Of a stretch of 64,000 nucleotides of DNA, positions 26,301 to 36,566 are shown piece after piece. A program made the position numbers and the translations under genes. Position 1 is the stretch's first letter, and every line of letters starts with the position of its first letter. The stretch is from Leptasterias polaris (lineage: Eukaryota > Echinodermata > Asteroidea > Forcipulatida > Asteriidae): positions 535,501 through 599,500 of the forward strand of contig JAZGTN010000062.1 in the NCBI GenBank assembly GCA_037783415.1. Direction: 5' to 3'. The notes below the pieces were generated by a model, which was not told where the DNA came from, made no database searches, and saw only the letters and a program-made list of their open reading frames with translations.

Positions 26301-29300
26301 AGACGAGAGAGGTGTGTTTTCAAGAGCAGTATCTTGGTAAATATTGGTCTCCTCTTCGATAAATCTATTATAGATGAAAAATTAATGAATTTTTTTGTAG
26401 TGGCTTGAAAGGGACATTAAACATAATTAGGCCTATACTTTTTTTATGTTTACGTAAATTTTTACGCATAAATATTTATTGTAAATAATTACGTTAACTT
26501 TAAAGTAAATATTCACGATTTGTGCCACAAATCGCAAATATTCGTTTTTTTGCAAATATTTACGTAAATATTTGCGAATTGTGGCACAAATCATAAATAT
26601 TTACTTTAAAGTTAACGTAATTATTTACAATAAATATTTATGCGTAAAAATTTACGTAAACATAAAAAAAGTATAGGCCTAATTATGTTTAATGTCCCTT
26701 TCAAGCCACTACAAAAAAATTCATTAATTTTTCATCTATAATAGATTTATCGAAGAGGAGACCAATATTTACCAAGATACTGCTCTTGAAAACTCACCAC
26801 TCTTGTTTTCGTTTAAACAAATAATAAACCTTGTAGGCCTACTATTCAAGCTCAGCTTGAATGTGTGGAAATCACATCAGAGGTCGACTTCGTATAGTCT
26901 TTGTTGAAGAAAGCAAGTCATTATTTAGGTAGCAAAACAAATCACTTTTAAAGTAGCTTGTTTTTGTGATTTACCTATAACCAAAACAATCTAAGACTTT
27001 ATTTGGAAACTTACCTTTGAAAAGTGGGCTGATGCGCCACATTGAAATACACCCAAGGCTTCCAAACTGCCCAAATGATATTTCCAGAAATAAGACTGGA
27101 AAGCCAACCAGGAGCAGCATGGTCAGGTATGGGAATAGGAAAGCTCCTGTAGAGTACACCAAAACATATAAAAATACCACAAACGCCAACATCATAAGGG
27201 TTTCAATTATAATGGCTAAGATCAGAATTTCTCTAATCCTTAATTAAGTTTTTCCCGGCCAATTTCAACAAAAAATCCAATCATTTTATTTGAAAATGAA
27301 TGCTCCGTTGAACAAGCATTCAACAGTCAAAAGGAGTAATTCAATTTCACCAGTTTTAACATTCACTGGTCAAATAAGATCATTTAATTTCATTAGGCCG
27401 CCGCAAGACTCATTCAATTTTGTAAGAGCCAGCAGCAAGAGCTGGTCAACCATTCAATGTCATGAAGTGTAACTATAGGTATAGTAGAAATTCAACTTAA
27501 GAATGGTCAAAGTGAAGTCTTGAATGCCTGTGCACGAACAAGAAATTGAAGGCATTAATAGCTAACTAGAAACCATTTATTATAAGTGGATTAGGGGAAA
27601 AAACGTGAATTTGAATGTGTGTTAATGAAAATGAATGATTTTTTGCTGAAACTTGCAGGGGAAGTTCATTTATTATACTTATATTATAATTAATTATTAA
27701 TAAATTAAACTGGATGTTAAAAAGAACCATGATTCTGCTAAGCCGGATTTTTCCGTGCTATTTATTATTGTTTGTGCGTTTATCAGCTCATAATTTGTCC
27801 CATGGTATTTTCATATATTCGGCATCGCGCAAGGTTTTGGGCCACTTCTGGTGTCAAGGCTGTAGCATAAATTTAACGAAACTCACATCTTGTATCGCGC
27901 AATTGCCTTTTTTAAAGGCACTGAACATGTTTGGTAATTATCAAAGACCAGTATTGTCACTCGGTGTATCCCAACATATGCATAAAATAACAAACCTGTG
28001 AAAATTTGGGCTGAATCGGTCATCGAAGTTGCAAGAAAATAAAGAAAGAAAAAACACCCTTGTTGCACAATTTTGTGTGCTTTCAGATGCTAATAAAAGG
28101 CTTCATGCATGAAGTCTTTTATTATTTTAGTGAGAAGTTACCTCTTTCTCAAAAACTACGTTACTTCAGAGGGAGTGGTTTCTCACAATGTTTTATACTA
28201 TCAACAGCTCTCCGTTGCTGGTTACCAAGTAAGTTTTTATGCTAATATATATTTTGAGTAATTAAAAACGTGTTCAGTGCCTTTAAAGCCAAGTCCAAAT
28301 ATATTATTGTTCATTCGGGGAATTGCCCTTCATCAGCCTGGTGTCTTGTAAAAGCTGCTGTGGGCGAGTATAAAAACAGTGGTGTGTCGTTGCCGAGTGG
28401 TTAAGAGCATCGGACTGAAGCTCTGCATGGTGTTTCTGATCAGGCATCTTTGATTACAAGAATCAAGAATATCAAAGTGTAGGGTTCACATAGCAAGCAC
28501 CCCTGTTTTCAGGTTTGCTCCTCATGTTTGCGAGCTGTTAACTTATGAGGCATCATGGGTGTGATTTCCAGAAATATCATGTACCTTTTATCTTGACCAA
28601 CGCGGGCTAAATGTCCAATCAGAAGCGTAGCTTACAAAGGAATTATGTCAATTGATATATGAATGTTAGTGAATGTAACTGTGTTTAGTTACGAATCGTT
28701 AATTATACATGTTTAGCTTAAAATATTGTGGTATAATTATTACTTGACGACTTCGTTTTACAAACATATTAATCGAGGTTGACATTTCAATCGTTTATTT
28801 TTGTGTGTGGGGGGGGGGGGGGGGTAAGCATGTTTACTCAGATTAATTTCTTTTTGCCATGTTTAGAGTCCTAGACTTCACTCACTAGTTCCGTTTTGTC
28901 TTAGTGACCGTGTTTTCCAAGGTAACATTGTTGGAAATGCACCTGCTCGCCGTAATACTTTTCTTTCTGGAGCGGACGACTAATTCGGTGATTACAAAAC
29001 TGATTGAAATGTCAACCTCACTTGACCATTCCTAGATAACTTTAAGCCTAATTAATTCGTATAGTCATCAAGAAATAATTATACAGATTACCATAATTTC
29101 AGAGATGAATAATGCATGTGGGTAGCGGGCACACTGCCTATTTGATGCCCATGTTTGTGACTAGAACAGCTAAATAAAGAATGTAAGCTTTTAGAACCCT
29201 TTTTCCCACAGAAGAAAATTCCACTTTACGTTCAAAACAATTTAAAGGAATATCGGTGTTCAAAGATTGTCAATTACTAACATTAAAAGCACATGCAGGC

Positions 29301-29815
29301 TACATTAGGTACAAGTTTGAAGCTATAGGTCGGAGCTACACTTAGGTCGGGCTGCATCTAGGTACAGCTAAGGGGCTACATGGGGCTCCGGCTATATACA
29401 TTTAGGAGCCACTCAGTCGTATAAAGCTTAAAGAGGAAGACAGAGTGTAAGAAACGATGGCATAAAAAGACTCAGCACATTTCTTTTGGCATACTACAAA
29501 ATAATGATGAAAGTAATGGAGACACGATGATGACGTCTATGACTAAAGACAACGAATATGACTACGACTTCTATATTATGGCCTTTGCACCCCATAGATA
29601 ACAACTTACATACCTCCACCATTGATGTAACACAGATATGGAAATCTCCATACGTTTCCTAACCCAATGGCGTAACCCATTGACGATAAGATGAAATCCA
29701 GTTTCCCGCCCCATTTTCCCCGACCTGTAGAATCCTCAGACTCGGCGTCCTTAGTTGGGGGTTGAACGACGGAGTCTAGTTCGAGCTGCATTTTCTCTTT
29801 CATTGGCGTTTCCAT
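11346..29815 (-). CDS. SLC6-family Na+/Cl- coupled transporter, complete (13 exons, 641 aa)
   Basis: Twelve-TM plasma-membrane symporter, most like glycine/amino-acid members of SLC6. Exons in gene order: 29815-29614, 27146-27015, 24917-24671, 23484-23352, 22940-22806, 17063-16960, 16170-16046, 15446-15331, 15188-15048, 13600-13501, 12935-12835, 12126-11956, 11564-11346. They total 1926 nt and all phases agree. The start [10 protein letters not shown] is followed by a short acidic cytosolic N-terminus and TM1 with [14 protein letters not shown] (residues 47-60), which holds family Na+ and substrate contacts. TM3 carries [12 protein letters not shown]. The large second outer loop has Cys152, Cys161 and N-glycosylation sites at N153 (NHT) and N178 (NYT). 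TM6 has [19 protein letters not shown] and TM8 has [19 protein letters not shown]. The tail is acidic and ends DDIDVSHIS. Length is usual for the family. Introns host several transposons. The exact substrate is an inference. Confidence 0.95.
13713..14959 (+). mobile_element. TTAA-flanked repeat, copy 1, split by a foldback insertion
   Basis: Outer sequence matches 56860-57561 in order: gaacgaaaacgg, gctgaaattcatttaaaac, aaggaaattgagtt, ttttcagaaagattcgcg, gacgtcaaagtattgt and aaattcagaagtgt. Both copies start TTAAAGACC and end GTTTAA, so a TTAA target duplication with weak inverted ends fits. The foldback at 13804-14542 splits this copy. It lies in the intron between the minus-strand SLC6 exons at 15048-15188 and 13501-13600. 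Confidence 0.7.
13804..14542. mobile_element. Foldback transposon, TACGGAAG termini, CGCCCGGGCG arrays
   Basis: Perfect inverted termini of about 28 bp (TACGGAAGTGTATAAAGGAC and on). Inside each end is an array of units of about 21 bp, each centred on the self-complementary word CGCCCGGGCG flanked by AATTC/GATTA: about four on the left (13845-13937) and six on the right (14380-14508). The core (13940-14380) has no coding frame and holds a 19-bp poly(C). A 6-bp target duplication TTAACA lies at 13798-13803 and 14543-14548. The related repeat at 56860-57561 shows the corresponding empty site. Confidence 0.88.
16923..16943. repeat. Poly(C) run of 21 bases
   Basis: Uninterrupted homopolymer 17 bp beyond the splice donor of the exon at 16960-17063 (minus strand). 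It is one of about a dozen such G or C runs in the window. Confidence 0.9.
17064..20742. other. Intron sequence, nothing recognised
   Basis: Left part of the long intron between minus-strand exons 22806-22940 and 16960-17063. I see no exon-like segment or clear transposon. 'cacatcccgtcaaaac' is repeated at about 17744 and 17773. Two 'gaac(a/g)tcaagttt' motifs occur near 19290 and 19660. Confidence 0.5.
20743..21766. mobile_element. Foldback-like element with TATAGG termini and CATTCRATTT words
   Basis: A 38-bp perfect inverted terminal repeat (TATAGGTTTTCTCGGTCAAT and on to gagcagcc) bounds 1024 bp. Just inside both ends are many copies of cattc(a/g)atttmg and its reverse complement cgaaattgaatg, running inward on the left and outward on the right. 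No convincing coding frame is present. 'ttttcacgaagtgacctat' lies in direct orientation outside both ends (20711-20730 and 21767-21786). A simple target duplication was not found. Confidence 0.7.
22989..23026 (-). pseudogene. Partial duplicate of the neighbouring SLC6 exon start
   Basis: The minus strand reads GTTGTGTATT, then CTATATCTTGGTCTACT after a short diverged part. This matches the first ~41 bases of the exon at 22806-22940, which lies about 50 bp further along. The frame is broken and there is no matching donor, so it is an intronic relic of exon material. Confidence 0.5.
25009..25332. repeat. Duplicated AT-rich segment with 'atttacgtaaat' words
   Basis: A unit of about 110 bp occurs twice (25009-25125 and 25228-25332): taaataaat, ttgtg(g/c)ccc(a)aaacc, caaatattcacgtaaatat, ggccgtgt, cgaatatttacgctaattca. 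The first half starts with 'aaaggaacat', like the ends of the related hairpin at 26408-26702. Its right end is cut by the 993-bp duplicated block. Confidence 0.65.
25325..26317. repeat. 993-bp duplicated block, copy 1 (copy 2 at 32625-33617)
   Basis: Base-for-base the same as 32625-33617 wherever compared, at a constant offset of 7300. It contains a LINE 3' end with (ATT)n, a 31-bp minisatellite (about 25540-25840) and the 3' 400 bp of a minus-strand LINE (138 codons ending YLYKEAFC). It stops abruptly at 26317, where the palindrome begins. Confidence 0.93.
26316..26793. repeat. Near-perfect palindrome of about 478 bp
   Basis: Left arm gttttcaagagcagtatctt at 26316 is mirrored by aagatactgctcttgaaaac ending at 26793. 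The arms stay complementary inward with few mismatches to a centre of caaatatttacgtaaatatt near 26563. Within it, 'cttgaaagggacatt' and 'aatgtccctttcaag' mark a foldback of about 295 bp (26405-26705), but the symmetry continues well outside these marks into what should be flanking DNA. Confidence 0.9.
27250..27480. repeat. Relic related to the 20743-21766 foldback
   Basis: Repeated cattcaa(t)ttcat words and 'catgaagtgtaactatagg' resemble the cattcratttmg words and 'cacgaagtgacctatagg' flank of the element at 20743-21766. The ends are not defined. Confidence 0.35.
27916..28282 (-). mobile_element. TTAA-target MITE (Kolobok-like), copy in SLC6 intron 1
   Basis: Inverted termini AGGCACTGAACATGTTTGGT / AACGTGTTCAGTGCCT are bounded by TTAA on both sides (27912-27915 and 28283-28286). 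The interior matches 55156-55539 in reverse orientation (aacaaccctt-like segment, aactacgttacttcagaggg, caacagctc). A TTAA duplication plus an AGG start is what is known for Kolobok-superfamily elements; piggyBac is the alternative. Confidence 0.8.
28384..28520 (+). repeat. tRNA-derived SINE-like head
   Basis: 'tgccgagtggttaagagcatcgg' resembles the 5' half of a tRNA-Leu/Ser gene with A box, but no full cloverleaf follows. The B box is degenerate (agggttcaca). It is likely a SINE remnant rather than a working tRNA gene. Confidence 0.45.
28808..28824. repeat. Poly(G) run of about 16 bases
   Basis: Uninterrupted G tract in intron 1 of the minus-strand SLC6 gene. Confidence 0.85.
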
Positions 29816-30176
29816 GATTAATTAAGTTAACATAAAGCTGTTCGTATAGAACATGGGAAGCAGAATGAAAACTAGAGGTACAATTCCAATAGCCCAACTA
29901 AAACCAGTGTCATGACTTAACTATTTGATTTAATCATATGTGCGAGAATTAATCCTTTTGGCAAACAATGTTAACAATCTGAAAAACCTTACGCAACACG
30001 GAATGATATTCGGGTACCGGGTGTTTGTTTACACTCTTGTGGGCGAGTTGGGTTTTTATCATTTATAGGTTTGTTCTCTAGACCATAATGGGATTTTGTG
30101 TAACTTTAGCCAAGGAGTAATAACACGTCACCACGGCTGAACTGTTAAACCAGATTTTATTTCATGCAGACTAGCT
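29816..30176 (-). promoter_or_regulatory. Upstream region of the minus-strand SLC6 gene
   Basis: The 5' flank or 5' UTR of the gene starting at 29815 must begin here. No TATA box or clear transcription start could be placed. The foldback at 30183-30595 lies about 370 bp upstream of the start codon, close enough to affect the promoter. Confidence 0.3.
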
Positions 30177-30182
30177 GGTTCA

Positions 30183-30595
30183 TACGGAAGCCGGATAGTG
30201 CCAGGAAATAAGAAGTGAAATATTTTTTCATGAGCGCGATAATATTTTTTTTGTACCATTTTTCTGGCGGCCGCCACTTATTATCCGGCGGCCGCCACTT
30301 AATTATCCGGCGGCCGCCACTTAATTAAGTGGCGGCCGCCAGATAATAAGTGGCGGCCGCCACTTAATTAAGTGGCGGCCGCCAGATAATAAGTGGCGGC
30401 CGCCACTTAATTAAGTGGCGGCCGCCGGATAATAAGTGGCGGCCGCCACTTAATTAAGTGGCGGCCGCCGGATAATTAAGTGGCGGCCGCCGGATAATAA
30501 GTGGCGGCCGCCAGATAATTGGTACAAAAAAAATATTATCGCGCTCATGAAAAAATATTTCACTTCTTATTTCCTGGCACTATCCGGCTTCCGTA
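30183..30595. mobile_element. Foldback transposon, TACGGAAG termini, GGCGGCCGCC arrays
   Basis: Perfect inverted termini of about 76 bp (TACGGAAGCCGGATAGTG and on to ttttgtacc). The entire interior (30264-30515) is a run of GGCGGCCGCC words separated by ACTTAATTAAGT or (A/G)GATAATAAG, so the two arms meet with no unique core. A 6-bp target duplication GGTTCA lies at 30177-30182 and 30596-30601. The terminal octamer is the same as in 13804-14542, while the rest of the terminus and the internal word differ. There is no coding capacity. Confidence 0.92.
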
Positions 30596-30899
30596 GGTTC
30601 AGCTCTCTAGACTATTGCGTTTCTGTTTATGGATTTACAGACCCGCCGACCGTACATTCATACCGTTTGATATACATCCTCTCGCTCCAGAATTGAGGGA
30701 GGGCGGCCATTTTGGTTCAGGACACTCAGAAGTTTTCATATAACCGTGACCCCGCTCTTTACAATGGTTTCTTCAGTGATATGAGTGCATCAACGAGATT
30801 GAAAGTATTGCATGTAGGCCTATTACTATAAAGGTGATTGTTTTAGTTTCGAACGGACTCCTTGTGTCTCCTGAAACTTTCCTATAAATTGCTTCAAAC

Positions 30900-32040
30900 G
30901 CTGCCTTATTACCCGAGGTTACATAATGGGAGATTTGAACTTCAACATCTCCATTGTTGTAACCATCAACCCTCGAATGACTTTGTTAATAATGGCTTTG
31001 GTAGGTGATTGAGAAGCACTCTCGCATCAGTTCAACTATAGAGCCCATCTCAGCAATATCCTCACTAACCATTAACATCTTCACTGGTATTCTCTGGAGG
31101 TATCTTGATTGCTTGCTCCCATTGGATTTTCTTTGGCCACAGCCACCTACGATCGTTAATTTTTTCCCCGAATACTTATTACGCAACCTGTGTAATCGTT
31201 ATTTCTTCCTAAAACCGACTGACATCTTTGATATCAACTTATTTGGCGATCAACTTAAAAGTAGTTCTACAATTTCGTCCATATCTCGTTGGGCCTCCGC
31301 CCCCGGCCCCCGGCGGGCCGGTTCAATGATGAATGTCATGCATGTGCGGTCTGAGATCCAGCTGATGGGGTTAACAACATTGAGCGGGGGAACGGGAGAG
31401 GGCACGTTTATTGTCACGTGGCCCGAGCATTTTGGAGGGATTGTAGGTTGCGGCTTTGATGTTATCCAGCTCGAATGTGTTAAATCGGTACTTACTCTCC
31501 ATTCTACTCTCGCTCATATGGTCAATCTTTCTTTTCTTACTGGGTTTACCTCTTTATCTGAAAGTCGCCAAGGTTGTTTCCGTTTTAAAAAGCGGTGACC
31601 GTCACGACTTTCACACAGGTATATTTTCTTTTATCCCTTGTTTCTCTAAATCCAACTTTCCGACTTCATCTCTAAATTCAGTCTTTGAACATTAAACTGT
31701 CAGAGCTGCTGTATTCAACCTCTTGACAAAGTTACCACCTCCGTCTTTGATAAGTTATAATTTACTTTAAATTTCCGACTAACTCCATCTCCCAGGTCTT
31801 ATCGACGGTGACCCAATTGTCAAAACTCACTCCATCATATTTTTGGAGTTATTAATGATAGACTCAACTGGGGGACCATAATTCCTTTGTCATTTCTCCT
31901 GCGTCAGTTCCCTTTATTCTCGTATAATTTTCTTACTGAAAATTGTTTCCATACCAAGTTGTTTTCTAACTAATTGTATTTGGTATTTTCTTTGCGGGTC
32001 TGTATTCTTGTCTAATCCTATACACTTTCTTTATTATCTT
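30900..32040 (+). pseudogene. Decayed LINE (endonuclease and RT relic)
   Basis: The plus strand retains scattered LINE peptides in changing frames. Near 30925 is MGDLNFNIS, like the endonuclease GDFN motif. At 31527-31660 is LPLYLKVAKVVSVLKSGD followed by SFIPCFSKS, which is the RT entry region of non-LTR elements. Many stops and frame changes show it is long dead. Confidence 0.55.
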
Positions 32041-32624
32041 TTAATGACAATAAAGTAACAAAGATGGTTTAATCATACAACACAGGGGAATAGTCTGAAA
32101 ATATACGGCACAAACAATCAATAATTATCTCACACAATCATAACCAGACAATCTAAGACTGAGGATTTGAGGCAGGCACTTGTAGGGGACAAAACTCTTG
32201 ACCAGATGTTTCACCTTTACAAACCCATGAAAAGTTCTTGATACAGTCCACCAGAAACAATTGGGCTAACATGGGCAGTTGTGCACGAAATATACGGAGC
32301 AGAAATAGCACCCGCTTATGGCACTTCAAAATACGTGCTTCAGTCCGCAAGAAAGAAAAAAATTATGAGACACGGAGATCAGTAATTTATGCTGTGACTT
32401 TTTTTGTTAATGGAGCGGTCATTAACTATGTATGTAACTAAAGCAAGAAAAAGGGCAGCTGATTAGCACCATAACCATAAAACGATCAAACACAGGATAA
32501 AGTCAAAAACTGTTATACATATAAAATAAAGGGATGAAATAACGGTAAAGCTAGTCTTGGCAACAAAATAGACGCCTCTTATACTTGCCATTGTCCTACA
32601 TGAACCATTATGTCCGGCAGCATT
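32041..32624. other. Intergenic, nothing recognised
   Basis: AT-rich sequence with no supported gene or repeat. Confidence 0.4.
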
Positions 32625-33617
32625 TTTGAGCCATTACTATTTCCGACCAATCATTAAGTCCACAGCACCTTGTAATCCATTACATGGTGCTATGTAAATG
32701 AATAGGTCTCATACTTCAAAAACGTAGCTCCATATTTATATACCTTTCAGGAAAATACTGACTGTTGAAGCGCCTTGAGTGTCACTGAGTGACAGATATG
32801 CGCGCTATATAAGAAGCCGTTGTTATTATTATTATTACAAACCATTATATCCGACCAATTAAGTCCTACAAACCATTATATCAGACCAATGTCCGACAAA
32901 CCATTATTATCCGACCCATTATGTCCGACAAACCATTATGTCTGACCAATCATGTGTCTGACAAACCATTATATCCGACCCATTAAGTCCTACAAACTAT
33001 TATATCCGACCCATTAAGTCCTACAAACCATTATATCCGACCCATTAAGTCCTACAAACCATTATATCCGACCCATTAAGTCCTACAAACTATTATATCC
33101 GACCCATTATGTCCTACAAACCATTATGTCCGACCCATTAATAATAATAATAATGGAAACTTATAAAGCGCCGGTATCCGCCGCAAGCGCCGCTAGAAAA
33201 GTAGAGTTAACAAAATGCTTCTTTATACAGGTAGGTTTTTAAACTGTTCTTGAATATGCCAAGTGAGTTTGAAAGTTTCACAGTTTCAGGTAGGGAGTTC
33301 CAAAGCCTTGGTGCTGCGATCTGGAAACTTCTCTCCCCCCATTGATGTTTCGCCATTTTCTCCTGAAGGAGTTTTTGTCGTCCAGACCGTAAGCCACGAT
33401 GCCCTGGGGCATGTAATTGCACAAGATCACTTAAATAAGCTGGGGCATCACCTTGTAAGATCTTGAAAACAATGAGGCACAGTTTATATTGAACTCTTTG
33501 TTGGATGGGGAGCCAGTGCAAGTCGGCTAAAACGGGTGTGATATGGTCTGTTTTCTTGGTGTACGTGATCATCCTTGCTGCGATATTCTGTAGCCGTTGA
33601 AGACGAGAGAGGTGTGT
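32625..33617. repeat. 993-bp duplicated block, copy 2
   Basis: Same sequence as 25325-26317 at offset 7300. Here the LINE continues intact past 33617 to about 35318, so this is the ancestral arrangement and the other copy is the derived, truncated one. Confidence 0.93.
32840..33138. repeat. 31-bp minisatellite left of the LINE
   Basis: About ten copies of a unit reading acaaaccattatatccgacc then cattaagtcct, with variants. More copies at 35319-35425 on the other side of the LINE show that the LINE inserted into the array. Confidence 0.85.
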
Positions 33618-35318
33618 ATTGTTGATTCCATATAAAAGCGAGTTGCATGAATCTATCCTGGATGTTATAAAAGCATGGACAATGGTTTCGGCAGCATCCC
33701 TTGTGAGGTGATCCCGTATTCTTCCAATATTCCTAATTGACATACAAACAGCCTTAGATATTGCTGTCACCTGGCTTTCCATTGTCATAGCCGAGTCAAA
33801 CATCACACCTAAATTACGAACATTGGTGGTGGAAGGCTCAATGTAAGCATCACCAACTCTGATATGTTCAATTCTCACTTTTCTAATTTGCTGTTTGGAA
33901 CCCAGAATCATGACTTCAGTTTTTGCACCATTTAGCTTGAGAAAGTTCTGATTCATCCATGTTCCGACATCGTCGATGCAGTGTTCGATTCTTCGAAGCG
34001 CCGAGTTAACATCTGCCTGTACAGGTTTCACCGGTATGTAAATCTGAGTATCATCTGCGTACAAGTGATAATTCAGTTTATGCTGACGAATGATGTCTCC
34101 AAGTGGTAACGTATAGATTGGGAATAGTCCAGGTCCAACCCACGAGCCTTGAGGTAGTCCACTATTCAATGTAGCTGCATCGGAAATGTCATTATTAATG
34201 CAGACTGCTTGTGTTCTTCCAGTTAAGTAGGATTTAAGCCAACCCAGAGCCACACCATGGATACCAATTCTGTTCTCAAGACGATGAAGCAGCTTATGAT
34301 GGTCCACGGTGTCAAATGCCGCTGAAAGATCAAGCAACACCAGCAACACTATCTGTCCATTATCCATGGCATGGAGCACATCATTCTGTACTTGTAGAAG
34401 GGCGGTTTCTGTGCTATGAAAAGCACGGTAGGCCGACTGGTAGTCCTCACATAGGTTATGCTGATGTAAAAAGGGCACCAATCGTGCCAGAACTACACGT
34501 TCTAAAGTTTTGCCGAGAAAAGACAAATTAGAAACTGGTCGGTAGTTCTTAAACACATTGCGATCAAGATTCTCCTTTATAAGAGGACGAATGTGTGCAA
34601 CTTTTAGGTTCTCCGGAAAAATGCCAGTTTCTAATGAAGTGTTGACTATCTTTGTTATGACAGGTACTATTACATTAGAAGATTTCTTAAGAAGTGAAGT
34701 AGGGATCGGATCCAGTTCACAGGATGTTGTTGGCTCGAGCATTGCGTATGATGGCAAGAACCTCCTCTTCTTTTGCTGGTGCAAAAGATGACAAGTGATG
34801 AAGTGCTGTTGTAGGTTCTTTATAGAACCTGTCATCAACGACTCCGAAACTATCACGGATTGTCTTTATTTTGTCTGTGAAAAAATCACAGAACTGATTG
34901 GCAAGGTGCACATCGGAAATAGCATCAGGTAGGGGAGACACTTGACGTCGATGAAGAAGATCATCCGCTAGTTTGAAAATTTGCTTTTGATCTTTTGCAT
35001 GCTCTATGAACAGATCACTGTAGTACATTCGTTTTGCTTTTTGAATCAAAGCTTTTACTTTCTGCTTCTGTTGAGTGTATTGCTGACGATCAATTTCTAA
35101 ATGAGTCCGCCTCCATTGATGTTCCAGTTGCCGACGCTTCTTCTTCTCCTCGTAGATTTCAGGATTATACCAGGAAGTATTTGGACGAACCTTTACAATC
35201 CGTTTCTTTTCTGGAGCATGTTTGTCAAGTGTTTTACTGAGAACATTTGTGTAGTGTTCTGCTAGATCATTAACATCGCAACTAGGCAAAGAATCAAAGT
35301 TAGCATCGGCGATATCAT
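33139..35318 (-). mobile_element. CR1/L2-like LINE, 5' truncated, frameshifted
   Basis: The minus-strand reading frame 34856-33207 encodes non-LTR reverse transcriptase: NYRPVSNLSFLGKTLERVV, LLVLLDLSAAFDTVDHHKLL, the catalytic YADDTQIY, then a C-terminal domain to YLYKEAFC. The upstream frame 35289-34717 encodes the linker before RT (HAPEKKRIVKVRPNTSWYN). It overlaps in another frame, so one frameshift near 34735 separates them. The endonuclease domain is missing. The usual PQGSVLGPLLF block is altered (PQGSWVGPGLFPIY). The 3' end is a gcgctttataag motif plus (ATT)n at 33139-33175. The copy is inactive. Confidence 0.9.
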
Positions 35319-35425
35319 TATTATATCCGACCCATTATGTCCGACAAACCATTATGTCCGACCAATCATGTGTCCGACAAACCATTTTGTCTTATTAAAG
35401 TCCTACAAACCATTATGTCCATAAT
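35319..35425. repeat. 31-bp minisatellite right of the LINE
   Basis: Units with 'cgacccattatgtccgacaa' and 'accaatcatgtgtccgac', the same family as 32840-33138. Confidence 0.8.
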
Positions 35426-35819
35426 GATTAAAATGTGGTTTTTTTTCTGTCTGTGAAATTCGGTCACAAGTATAGGTTTATTTAATTATTAACGTTTCTA
35501 AAATAAAACACCATTTGATTATTCCAGTTTCTCACTCTTTAGTTAAAGTATGGACAGAAACATTATAATTATGTTTCATTTGGATTGACAAATAGCGCCC
35601 TCCATGGACATGGACTATACAAAAAAGGTCGTAATCTGGACACCGGGACAAAAGTCTTCATTTTTTGTCCTAAGAGATTTTAAGTTTCTAGAAAATCGGC
35701 ATTGAACAAAACTTGATAGGATAAAATGTATACCAAAAGAAAATGGCTATCGGCCATATTATACGGATTGCTGAAAAGGCGTACTGCAGCCATAGGTGAA
35801 GTTGACCTATCGTTGCTCT

Positions 35820-36530
35820 TTAGGTGATCTTGAGGACAGGCACGAAGACTTGTAGTTGCTCAGAGTCTTTATATCCGTATTGACACCAGCGTGTCTCTAC
35901 AAGTTGCCATACACCCTGTTGGCTAAATGAAGTAATGGATGCATCAACTCGGTCTCGCCATTCGTCTAGTATCTGGGTGCTCATTGTGAACATGATGTAA
36001 CCTCCTGAAACAAGGAGTCACAGTTTGAAGATAAAATAAAACGAAAACCACAACGAAAACCACAACTACAACAACCACAACAACCACAACCACAACCACA
36101 ACAACCACAACCACAACCACAACCACAACCACAACCACAACCACAACCACAACCACAACCACAACCACAACCACAACCACAACCACAACAACCACAACAA
36201 CCACAACCACAACAATAACCACAACAGCAATCACAACAACCACAAGATAACCACAACATAAAATAAAACGAAAACCACAACGAAAACCACAACTACAACA
36301 ACCACAACAACCACAACCACAACAACCACAACCACAACCACAACCACAACCACAACCACAACCACAACCACAATCACAACCACAACACAACACAACCACA
36401 ACCACAACCACAACCACAACCACAACCACAACCACAACCACAACCACAACCACAACCACAACCACGACAACAATCACAACAACCACAACCACAACCACAA
36501 CCACAACCACAACCACAACAACAACAACAA

Positions 36531-36566
<36 letters not shown>

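Noticed and set aside
28384..28460. Possible functional tRNA gene
   Set aside because: Only an A-box half is present; no acceptor stem or complete cloverleaf can be formed.
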